Below the pieces are notes generated by a model. It saw nothing but the letters and a program-made list of their open reading frames with translations. It ran no database searches and had not been told where the DNA came from. Source: Isoetes taiwanensis (Eukaryota; Streptophyta; Lycopodiopsida; Isoetales; Isoetaceae). Taken from it: a DNA stretch of 64,000 bases. Where the stretch lies: assembly GCA_021234155.1 (NCBI GenBank), contig JAJEKV010000097.1, positions 1,864,001 through 1,928,000 on the forward strand. Reading direction: 5' to 3'. Below, one piece after another: positions 55,401 through 64,000 of the stretch; within the stretch, counting starts at the first letter, position 1; each line of letters starts with the position of its first letter. The position numbers were made by a program, and so were the translations under genes.

Positions 55401-55810
55401 TTTTGAAAAGTCTTTGAAGAACTCTCGCTTTGTTCCAAATCCTCAGAAACGTTCCTCACAATATGATTAAAAGAATCATCTAGCTCTTTTGAGAGTTCTT
55501 GCAATCTTCTTTGACTGAGCCATCCTCTTCTCTTCTTATCATTTGGTGGACTGTTTTCCTTTTCCCTTTCTTTCATTCTCTTTCTCGATTCTCTTTTCCT
55601 CCTGGCTTCAAATTCCAGATAAATTTGCCTATTGTGATCATCGATGCTTTCGGAATTGGCAGTAACATGATAGTTTAGAGAATTGGGATTGGGATTTTGA
55701 TTGGAATGGGAATTGGAATTGAGAATTGGCCGTGAACTCTCAGCCATGACAATAGAGCTTGGGAAGAATGACAATCCAAGAAAGAAAACTTTCCTCCAGA
55801 ATCCCGCCAT
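52431..55810 (-). pseudogene. Transposase-like protein of the 14.8-kb transposon
   Basis: Multi-exon gene; start at 55810 or, more likely, 55747 (MAESSRPIL). Exon 1 has a basic/coiled region (FEARRKRESRKRMKERE), then PRDLAVMKSLFVNVRDTM and VLSVPRKSIAMAFRR, and after a frameshift near 55130 KDAFSPEEIAIVRKFWDE. Intron with donor CACAG/GTAAT near 54950. Exon 2 (54480-54850) is Cys-rich: ETCCCQYHLHLEFA, CTCKCKVCGPG, CLMQNCTKCG. Later exons carry the presumed acidic catalytic residues: VSVIDFAENYGFKIQ (then TAG at 53984-53986), HVFWSDGCSGQFKS, and FFASSHGKGEHDGAGAVIKR. The C-terminus has SCFCNYC, an acidic run and GDNFVV..EEGND..DFYVLKC. The DFAENY / SDG..QFK / SHGKG..DGAG set is familiar to me from multicopy, transposon-like genes of animals. 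Broken by the TAG and frameshifts. Confidence 0.75.
53030..53300 (-). repeat. Duplicated exon in the transposase-like gene
   Basis: 53040-53150 and 53205-53320 are similar: both hold TTCC(C/T)TTTAAAGT, GATCTATCTAT(G/A)TTTGAAGACTC and AGAAATACCTGTAACAATA. On the minus strand each reads RYF followed by ESSNIDRS and then TLKGT, that is, the same exon twice with its donor and intron start. Confidence 0.65.
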
Positions 55811-55968
55811 CCAGAGATCCCGCCAAATATGACAATTGCTCTAGCAATTCGCGAACACATCCATGTCATCGATCCCCCTCACTCCGGAACATGCATACTA
55901 TTTCTGGAGTAACAACCCCCCAAGGTCGTTGAGAAAAAATTCATCGAGCATGCACCGGACGGTGCTTT

Positions 55969-55999
55969 TTGGGTAGCAGAACCATATTTACACCCAGCT
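55969..55999 (-). repeat. Right terminal inverted repeat and TSD (AGCT)
   Basis: Exact reverse complement of 41212-41242. Just inside is a short palindrome, GCACCGTCCGGTGC (55952-55965 as reverse complement), a candidate transposase-binding or hairpin site. The decayed copy at 18111 keeps only the GCACC half. Confidence 0.9.
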
Positions 56000-58735
56000 G
56001 GCGTGCCATCCATATGGAACCCAATTTGAACCATTTCTTCTAAGGCGTGATGGGACACGACGGGGAAAAATTGGCATTCCACAAGAAGAAGAGTTTCCAG
56101 GCCAAAAGCCCTGACACTATAAGCCGTCGACTCTCATGAGAATACAACACAGAGTAGCACAGAATCCAGTCTGCCGGCGGACAAAAGGATCCGGAGAAGT
56201 GGCAGCCTTAGTGAAGAATTGTGTTAACCTGGGCACAACGTTAGCAGGAATCTTCCATGACTTGTCATTAGGGAGATAAATTCGTCAGTATCCTTCCAAG
56301 CATGTCGGCGAACAAAACGGAGATCCGTGGTAATATGTGTGGGTGTCCATTCGGCATGAGCATCCAAGATGCGTGTCTAGAAGAACAAGCGCTAGTTCAT
56401 GGTCATATACGCATGCTCACGGTGTGGATGTGCACCAAGAGGGATATAAGGACTTTCATGAGGTGGTGGATGCATTTGATCTTTCTAAAATTGGACGTGG
56501 AAATTCGTAATCAAGGCGGGTTCTAATCGTTTGCAAAGAGGGATCACTTGATTTTCCAGGTAGGAGTGGAGAATGTTGAAGGTGCCAACATATTGCAGAA
56601 ATAACTGTGCATAGCCAATCCTATAATCTTCATGCATACAAGTCTGAGCACAATGGAGAGCCTCATGAGCCCAAAGGCTAGGTGTGAACAAAGCTCGAGC
56701 GTATATTCTTTCTGAAGAGTAGCAGTCTAAGTGGGATCAGAAAGATATTTGTTATCCTATTGCAGTAACAAAATTGCTGTCTTATTTCCAGTGAACACTA
56801 CAGGATGCCCTTCTGAAAAATTGTCTTGAGAGTAAGCAAGATAAAAATTATGCAAGACATAGGTCATGGGTGGAATAGTGCAGAGTATAAGAAATTCAAG
56901 ATTTTCAAAAGGCAACAACTAAAAATTGACCATAGGGCAAAGAACACCTCTTTCCTTCATAGTAAGGCCGAGTAAAAAATGCGAGAAATCTTGGATGGTG
57001 AGCGGGTCGTCCACAAAACCCGAGGCGCTAAGCCATCGGATGAGGAAAGTGTGACGTCGTGCTTTGACATAGTCTAGGTAGCCCATGGGCAAAGTATAAT
57101 CCTGACAGATTCGAGAGACCAAAAGGTGTACCTTTCTTTGTTTTGTGAGCCTCTTCCACAGACTGTTCGGCATGTCAAAGTTGATTTTGCGGGTCCTGAA
57201 TTTGATTAGGCTTCTCATTAGCAATGTGCCTGAGTTCTTTGATCTTCCTTCATGAGAAAGGGAAGCACCCGTAAAGGAGATCTAGAGCTGGAGACCAGCA
57301 ATTTTTATGTCATCGATGACTTTTTGCTTCATAAGACCTGGATTTGGGCAGCAGTCAACAGGCCTTCAAGTTCGGTGATGTGAAGTTAACACTTGGTGGT
57401 GGCTTGTTGTTGAGCTTGAAATTTATCTTTAAGACTCTGATAGAATGCCAAGGCATCCTTGAGAGGCTGTTCCTTTGCCATGAATTGGGCCATGGGGGTG
57501 TCTACTTGAGCCTGGAAAGGAGTGTGGAGAGCTTCTAGACGGACCTTGGCATCGTGCACCCGTTTAAGTTTCTCACGGTTGGCCAAAAGATCACTATGTT
57601 TCTGTTAGAGCTGGTTCTCAAGGTCGGTTGTTTGAGCGTGGACATCACGGAGTTTGTGCTTTAACGCGACAGAGGAATCGAGATGGCTCTTGATGCCATT
57701 CATAAGCTTCTTCTGTGATTCTTGAAGCTGGAGAATACATCCAACAACATGTTGCTCATATTCATATAATGCCTATCGAGAAGGATGAGGAGCATGATAT
57801 TGAGCAACATGAGGGACCGAGGCCCGAGAGAGCTAGTGAGGGTCAGATGAAGTACTCTTGTCAGAGTGATGAGAGGAAGAAATGGCAATGATCGGAGATG
57901 TTCTGGGAGGAGGAGATTTCCTAACATCTTTGCAAACAACTAGTGTGTGCATGGGCTGTGATAATTCTTCCATAAGTTCCTTGATAGCCAATTTTTGAGG
58001 GGGCTTGCTATAGGCATGCGAAGGAGATGGCAACTGATATATGAAAACTGTACTTGGAGCCGGAAGGCACTGGTTGATGAGGACCTAAAAATGAGCACCC
58101 ATGGCGGAATCAGTATTGGAGCTTGGTGCTTTTCGAAGCCGGTCAAGTTCTTCTAGTATGCGCTAAAACTTGAGCTGAGGCCAATCAATAGATTGATCCG
58201 AGTGGATAGGCACAACGACAATGTTGAAAAGATACTTATTGATGTGCATATTTCTGACAGACTAGCCAGAGAATTCGTGCCACAAAATTTTAACAAAAGA
58301 TTCATGAGGCTTTGCAAAATTCATCAGTTTCATAGAAGTAGCAGAATAAGGAACATCCACATATGGAGTAACATCATAATCTTGCAAATTCGATCAACCC
58401 AAGGGATGATTCCCACTAGCCAACTAAAATACCTGAGATGAGAGCATCTGATTAACATTGATCCTAGTGCCTTCTATGAAAGTTTGGTAGTCCATTGAGG
58501 TGCTCACCAACTGGGCCACAAATTGTTGGAGTTACATCGAATTGGGAATAGGAAGTTCTTGATCTGCAAAGAGGGCGCAACCTCTCGATTAATCCCTTGC
58601 AAGGGTGCAGGAAGAGTAGCAGTGGAGAGACTTACAATAGTGAAGGCTGCAGTATCCATGGGAGTGGTGGCATGCAACGTGTTAAAATGAGTGGAGGCGA
58701 CCATGGCAACAGAAACTTAAGGCGCTAGGAGAAAC
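55996..58735 (-). pseudogene. Decayed large ORF of the disrupted host element
   Basis: Minus-strand fragments in changing frames, continuing beyond the transposon at 41215-41052. Pieces include RKINFDMPNSLWKRLTKQRK with GFVDDPLTIQDFSHFLLGLT (56919-57224), a coiled coil KDALAFYQSLKDKFQAQQQ (57386-57586), YAQLFLQYVGTFNILHSYLE (56485-56691), HHALEEMVQIGFHMDGTP (55996-56083) and, past the transposon, ALGQAMPDALQQCQKLIAGYYNQVRPHSR. Protein family not recognised. A purine tract and LTR-like start follow its 3' end, so it is probably an ORF of an LTR retroelement. A small plus-strand frame at 56302-56526 is a shadow. Confidence 0.5.
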
Positions 58736-59430
58736 AGAAAGTGCATGAAGAAATGGGGTTGTTGGCAGTTCAGTAGGGACATTTCATAGATAGTTTCATG
58801 AAGAGCAATTAGAGCTGTCGAGAAAAGTCAATGGTAGCATCCAGAAACACATGGGCTAAATCCCAAGAAGGGCAATGGAAGAGGCACGATATCTGATCTG
58901 GCAAGGAAGAAGTGCTGACGTGATACAACCATGAAAATTAGCATAATTAAGAATGGCAGCGTGAATGTCTTAATAATCCTCATCCGGACAGTGAAAAAAG
59001 ATAGTGAAAAGGGGCTGGATTTGCAGCATGGTATGGTAATTCCCAAGGGTATCTCCCTTTAATGAGGGAATCCTGGAAAGAATGAGGATGGGACGTGTGT
59101 AATGATGTCAATGGTGCCAGAGTTGTAGAGAGGAAAACTGGTGGCCTATATAAGGGTAATGTGATTGATGGAGAGACGAACATCTTTCGAGCGTCATGGA
59201 GATGAAAAACACTATGCCCAGCTGTCTTGAGTGGTGGATGTGCCGAATGAACCACTTGGACGTGTGGAAGATGAAGAACCCTGAGATCCTGATGGATGGA
59301 TGGTTATGAGGAGTGGCAGATGACCTCAATTTAGAGTTTGATTACCTGGATGTGATGCTGCACCTTCGCTGGCACCCAGGGCAGGGATGTACTATCCTGC
59401 GAGCATGCACTGCTTCTAATTCTGAATAAG
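58736..59430. other. Intergenic, nothing recognised
   Basis: Only short antisense frames without family features. The partner LTR of the disrupted element would be expected about here but was not found by eye. Confidence 0.4.
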
Positions 59431-59439
59431 GATTTGTGT

Positions 59440-59830
59440 CATGTTGTAAGTCCCTAAAAATAGTACTTTTTAGCTGGAATCTATGGGAATCTCATAAGGA
59501 AATCTAGGGAAGAATGTTCATAAACTCTTAGAAAATTGGAACATGCACAAACTGGAATATGCACACACCAGAACATGCACCGTAGGATTGATTAAAAACT
59601 TGTACAAAGTTTTTAATCGATCCTACGGTGCATGTTCTGGTGTGTGCATGTTCCAGTTTGCCAAGTTTCTAATCGATCTTACGATGCATGTTCTGGAGTG
59701 TGCACGTTCCAGTTTGTCCATGTTCCAGTTTTCTAAGAGTTTATGAACATTCTCCCTTAGATTTCCTTACATTTTTTGAGATTCCCTTAAATTTCGGCTA
59801 AAAATTGCTATTTTTTAGGACTTTTCTAAG
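59440..59830. repeat. Large fold-back (inverted repeat) with inner duplication
   Basis: The two arms meet at about 59607 (ACTTGTACAAAGT). The left arm (TAAACTCTTAGAAAATTGGAAC, AACATGCACCGTAGGAT) pairs with the right arm (ATCCTACGGTGCATGTT, GTTCCAGTTTTCTAAGAGTTT). The right arm contains a second, slightly changed copy of about 56 bp (59661-59716, CAAGTTTCTAATCGATCTTACGA). The outer parts pair more weakly and pass into the TTCCCTTA-type repeats. It resembles a fold-back DNA element or MITE. Confidence 0.8.
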
Positions 59831-62560
59831 AGTCCCGAGATTCCCTTAAATTCTGGCTAAAAATTACGATTTTAGGGACTTTTCAAAAGTTACTATTCTT
59901 TAGTTTTAGATGCTTAAGAACTTAAATTCTCTTAAATTTTCCAAGATTCCATTAGATTCTTTAAAAACCCTTATATATTATGAGATTTCCTTAGAGACTA
60001 TGAACCTTAGATTCAATGAAATTGCTTTACATTCTATTAGATTTTATGAGATTCCCTAAGATTTTCCTAGGCTTTATAAGGTTCCCTCGGATTTTATGAA
60101 AATTCCCTTACATTCTATATTCCATCCAAAAAGTACTATTTTTATGGACTTTTCGACAATTACTATTTTTAGGGACTTCTATTTCAAGTTGAGGTATTTA
60201 TTCATCCCAGTTTGATCAGGTAAATGCAATGGATCCTATTGAAATGTTCACTTTTGTTATGTAAATGCACATTTCTGTATATAAAATAAAATAAGCCTTG
60301 CACCTATGCTAAACAACATGGACGCGAAACATTAGAGATGAAATGCAAGTACACGTAAACTTACCGTATGCTGATGATCTTCGAAAGGCCTGAGAGGCTG
60401 GCACATTTGGCTGATTAGTGATGGTATGCCAGGGTTTGAGAAGCTATGTTGTCCTTCCAATCAACACTTGTTGGAAGGAAATACAACTGCTTCTTGTATT
60501 TTAGCAGCCTATTAAGACTCTTACGAAGATTCATTTCTTTAAATTAGCTGCCATCATCGTGCTTCTGAATTACGAGGCAAGAGTTTGACCTTGGACTCCC
60601 TGATTAGTTGCTTGCAAGACAATTTCTTTGCTAAATCGCATCATAGGCCCATAGAAGCCATCACCGGACTTGTTGAGATTTTTGATGATGCTAAAATTTC
60701 ATGAAAGAAAACATTGCTTTATTCAAACATCCTCCACTAGATCACTCCAGTTCGTGGAGATTTATGAAGCAACGACTCCACAAAAACAACATGACCTTCA
60801 TTTGACGTAAAATTTGGACGTTCTGTTGACAGTAATCCCAGCCGCCTTCACCATAGCAGGCTACCATAGCCATAACCGTCTTGAAGACGCTCTATCCTCT
60901 GCAAAACTTTCGAGCTTTTAGGCAGCCGTTCTATATAAAGGGTTAGACAACTTCCATTCTCTAATAAGCCTACATAGATCAGCCTAACTGGAACATAGAA
61001 ACCTGGCTCTGGCATAGGAACTCAAAATCGAACTCGAACTCGTAGATGAATGCATTACCTTCCTGTTCAACAAAATTGGTCCGTCTGATCTGCTCATCGA
61101 ATCCTAGGGGTTGGATCTAGGGCTGGATTCAACCTAATAAGCCTACATAGATCAGCCTAATAGAACACAGAAACCTGGCTCCGACATAGGAACTCGAACT
61201 CGAACTTGTAGATGAATGCATCCTTTCCTTCCTGTTCAACAAAACTGGTCAGTCCGATCTGCTCATCAAATCCTAGTAGTCGGATCTAGAGCTGGATTCA
61301 ATGCAACATAACATTATAATATTGGATGAAGATTTCCCTAGGTTCTCCAGGATTTCATTAGATATTATGAGAATTCCTTGGATTGGTTTAGATTTTGTGA
61401 GATTCCCTCAGATTCTCTAAGGCTTCATGAGGATTTCTTTATATTTTCATAGATTCCCTTATATTTTATAAGATTCTCTTAAATCTTGTGGGATCCTCTT
61501 TTAGAACATTCTAGAAAGTCCTAGAACATTTTAGAAAGTCTTGGAACATTTTAGAATGTTCTAGAAACAGGTTTCTCTAGATTTCTATAGATTCCCTTGT
61601 GTTTTATGAGATTGCCTTAGGTTTTGTGAGATTCCCTTACTTTCTACAACTTTCTAAAAGATTTTACAACTTTTGACTTATTCTAGAAGGCTCTATTCTA
61701 GAACTTCTTGGAAGTCTATAGAAGGTTCTGGAACTTTTTGGAGGGTTATGGAAGACTTATGAACTTTCTAGAACATTCCATATTTGGAACATCCTAGGAC
61801 TTTCTAGAACATTTTAAAACTAGCAAAGAATCACAATGCCTATCTTCATCTGGGTAGGATCCTTATATATTGAAAAAAGAAGCTCCTTGTTGCATCTCTG
61901 CATGTGGGATATATGCATGCCCTAAGTTCTAGAACAATCTTGAACATCCTAGAACTGTTAGAGTTTGAGATAACAAAAAAAGAGAAGAAATATACTTTTA
62001 AAAATGGAAATGTGGAGAATTGGTTAAGGGGTTTCTTTGGGGATGATAAGGTCAAGGGTTCAAACCCATTCTGATATAAAAATTTTGACTAAAAAGCATG
62101 AGAATTCCTTAGGTTCTTTTAAATTTCGTGAGATACCTTTAGATGCTATCAAGATTTTCTTAGGGTTTCTAAAACTTCATGAAGGTTTTTTTTTTAAATT
62201 TGCATAGATTCCCTCATGTTTTATGAGATTCCATTATGTTTCATGAGATTCCTTTATATTTTATAAGATTCCCTTCAATTTTGTGAGATTCCCTTATAGA
62301 ATGTTCTAGAACATTCTCGAAAGTCCTAGAATGTTGTAGAAAGTCTTGGAACATTTTAGAATGTTCTAAAATCAGATTTCTTTAGATTTGTATAAGTCCC
62401 TTGTGTTTTATGAGATTGCCTTGAATTTCATGATATTCCCTTGCTTTTTACAACTTTCTAGAAGATTTTACAATTTTTTGAATTATTCTAGAAGGTTCTA
62501 TACTTTCTAGAAGATTTTACAATTTTTTGAATTATTCTAGAAGGTTAACATTATTCCTTT
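59800..62560. repeat. Degenerate short-repeat field
   Basis: Dozens of imperfect copies of words like TTTTATGAGATTCCCTTA, mixed from 61500 with TTCTAGAACATT / TTCTAGAAAGTC units. No coding sequence. It starts at the fold-back and may have grown from its outer arms. Two 173-bp direct units (60961-61133, 61134-61302) and a duplicated block at 62460-62650 lie within or next to it. Confidence 0.75.
60961..61302. repeat. Tandem duplication, 2 x about 173 bp
   Basis: Both units start CTAATAAGCCTACATAGATC and end near GGATCTAG(G/A)GCTGGATTCAA; a few substitutions and small indels separate them. Confidence 0.85.
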
Positions 62561-62650
62561 ATTGTTGGTTTTCAAAACCAACAATATTGTTGGTTTTTTG
62601 AATTATTCTAGAAGGTTAACATTATTCCTTTATTGTTGGTTTTCAAAACT
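62460..62650. repeat. Overlapping tandem duplications
   Basis: CTAGAAGATTTTACAATTTT occurs at about 62457 and 62510, and the block GAAGGTTAACATTATTCC with TTTATTGTTGGTTTTCAAAA occurs at about 62540 and 62610, separated by the palindrome AACCAACAATATTGTTGGTT. Confidence 0.8.
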
Positions 62651-64000
62651 TGAAATATAAGATCCCTACAATCAGGATAAATTTTAACGGCCCTAAATGT
62701 TTTTCTATTCAAATTAAGGTTGGCTAAACCTATGAAAAACAAAAGTTCTTAGATTTTTTTCTTGGCGAAATTTGATAAAATAAAGCCCTTTAATTATCTT
62801 CCCACTTGGATAAAATGTAAAATTTATATGACATGAAATTCTGATGTTGGCAAATTTTTCTTGGTCCCCAGCTAAAGTGCAACTATTTCACTTCAAACTT
62901 TGAGCACTGATTAGTACATGAATGACATTGATTCAATATGCTTCTTTTACAAAACGATAACAAAGTTGTTCAAAGTACAATTCATATGGAACAAACAATA
63001 TCGTTTGAAGGAGCATGCATGTTTACGTTGGGGTCAAATGCATCCAAATGGTGAATTTGATGATAAAGCCCTTTAAGGTCAACAATTGCAAGAAGAGAGC
63101 ACTACTGTTTAAAGCTTAAAATGCACATCATGTAACATTCTTCATAGCATTTAACCTAAACAATTTATAGATACAAATTCAAAATATGATTGAGGTAGTT
63201 AATGGCAATTTTTTAAATGAAAGATGTCCTTGAATAGAATTGGCATGGCTATTTGAATTGATCAGGGTTCTCCTAATCAACTTTAGAGAAGGCGATTCAG
63301 TACACCATGCAGCAAACAATCTCGGCTAAACTCTAAGCATTCAGAATTTACCTCCTTTTGGAGTGGCTAAATTATGCTTTTTCTAAAAAAATTGCCTTTA
63401 TAAACTTTAGCCATGAAATTTGACTAAAGGTCTAAAAAATCGCCATTCGGCGAATTTTAGCCACTCTTTATTACCCTGCCTACAATAGAATAACGTTGAA
63501 AATGATGGTAACTACACTTATACATACGCACAAAACAACAAAAGTTAGAATTTGGAAATGGATCAGAGTTAATGTTAGAATTGGGAAATGGACTCTCTCC
63601 AAAGATTTGTCTCTGAATCGTATTTTAGTATGAGGAGTATAAATACAGGTCGATTAGCATCCAGAATTGCCAAAAACATTACAGAATCGTGATAACAAAT
63701 TTAAAGGAAAAAGATCAGAAAGCAAACCTTCAACAACAAAAGAAATTTAAGCATTCCTCTACCAAATGCAAAGAGGCTTGAATGGCTGACGACTAAATGG
63801 ATCTATGCACCCAAAAAATGGTCAGCTAAGTAAATGTTTCTAGAAACAATGAAAGATTTATTCAGATCAAACATTTATAAAAATCAAAATAGCAAGAGAT
63901 ACATTGAGCATATTTTCCCTGAACCCTAGACTCAAAAACGTCATTCTGCATCAAGCAAATGTTAATCATGGGATATTGCAAGGGCTAAGCATTTCAAAAG
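62651..64000. other. Intergenic, nothing recognised
   Basis: AT-rich DNA without an ORF above 60 codons or a recognisable repeat. Confidence 0.5.

Larger units (their letters stand above)
41216..55995 (-). mobile_element. 14.8-kb DNA transposon with RING/FCP1 cargo gene
   Basis: Perfect 27-bp terminal inverted repeats, 41216-41242 and 55969-55995, starting GGGTGTAAATATGGTTCTGC. AGCT flanks both ends (41212-41215, 55996-55999) as a 4-bp target duplication; AGCT is its own reverse complement, so the two copies look like part of the repeat. Proof of insertion: on the minus strand the reading frame QIGFHMDGTP at the right flank continues as ALGQAMPDALQQCQK at the left flank if the element and one AGCT are removed. 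Inside are two convergent genes: a transposase-like gene (minus, 52431-55810) and a RING-H2/FCP1 gene (plus, 41441-52101). Without the LINE in it, the element would be about 7.0 kb. Superfamily not assigned; a 4-bp target duplication would allow Sola-like groups, among others. Confidence 0.88.

Noticed and set aside
1-64000. CRISPR arrays, rRNA or tRNA genes
   Set aside because: No evenly spaced identical repeats with unique spacers, and no rRNA or tRNA core sequence was seen; the only tRNA-related sequence is the retrotransposon primer-binding site.

Overview
The window looks like nuclear DNA of a land plant with a repeat-dominated genome. The evidence is a plant-type GT47 exostosin glycosyltransferase, a chromodomain Ty3/gypsy element primed by initiator tRNA-Met, a Ty1/copia relic, plant LINEs with a zf-RVT-like C-terminus, and a PIF/Harbinger element with a trihelix-like ORF. 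A DNA transposon whose transposase-like protein resembles a family I associate with animals, together with the general composition, would suit a fern or other seed-free plant. That is inference; no organelle, rRNA or tRNA sequence is present to fix it. Only one host gene looks intact: the GT47 gene at 15977-17236.

Layout. 1-300 holds a copia integrase relic. 1131-14303 is a complete Ty3/gypsy chromovirus on the minus strand, bounded by TTTTA target-site duplications, with 1.6-kb LTRs, primer-binding site, polypurine tract, gag, protease, RT, RNase H, integrase and chromodomain. Between its 5' LTR and gag it carries about 3.5 kb of extra ORFs. One ends in an unmistakable histone H3-type fold, and the next ends in a sequence that weakly resembles histone H2A. 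15.9-17.2 kb is the GT47 gene. 18.1-19.3 kb is a truncated copy of a DNA transposon found in full at 41-56 kb. 19.3-24.1 kb holds two 2.05-kb direct repeats, the second abutting an antisense 5'-truncated LINE (24.1-27.3 kb). 31.1-33.4 kb is a different LINE with a pentanucleotide tail, inserted into a duplicated sequence whose uninterrupted copy lies at 30.4 kb.

34-59 kb is a nest of elements. A decayed LTR-retroelement-like sequence on the minus strand has been split twice. A PIF/Harbinger element (34148-40780, TSD TAA) sits in its probable LTR. A 14.8-kb DNA transposon (41216-55995, 27-bp perfect TIRs, TSD AGCT) sits in its coding sequence; removing the transposon and one AGCT restores a continuous reading frame. 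That transposon encodes two convergent genes: a minus-strand transposase-like protein, and a plus-strand protein with a coiled coil, a RING-H2 finger and an FCP1-like phosphatase domain. The second gene is split by a 7.78-kb LINE (42246-50025) with a 10-bp TSD and a poly(A) tail. 59.4-62.7 kb is a large fold-back plus degenerate short repeats; the last 1.3 kb shows nothing recognisable.

The two strongest candidates for undescribed biology are the histone-encoding retrotransposon and the RING/FCP1-carrying DNA transposon. In this window both are decayed copies with frameshifts and stops, so any function must be tested on other copies in the genome.
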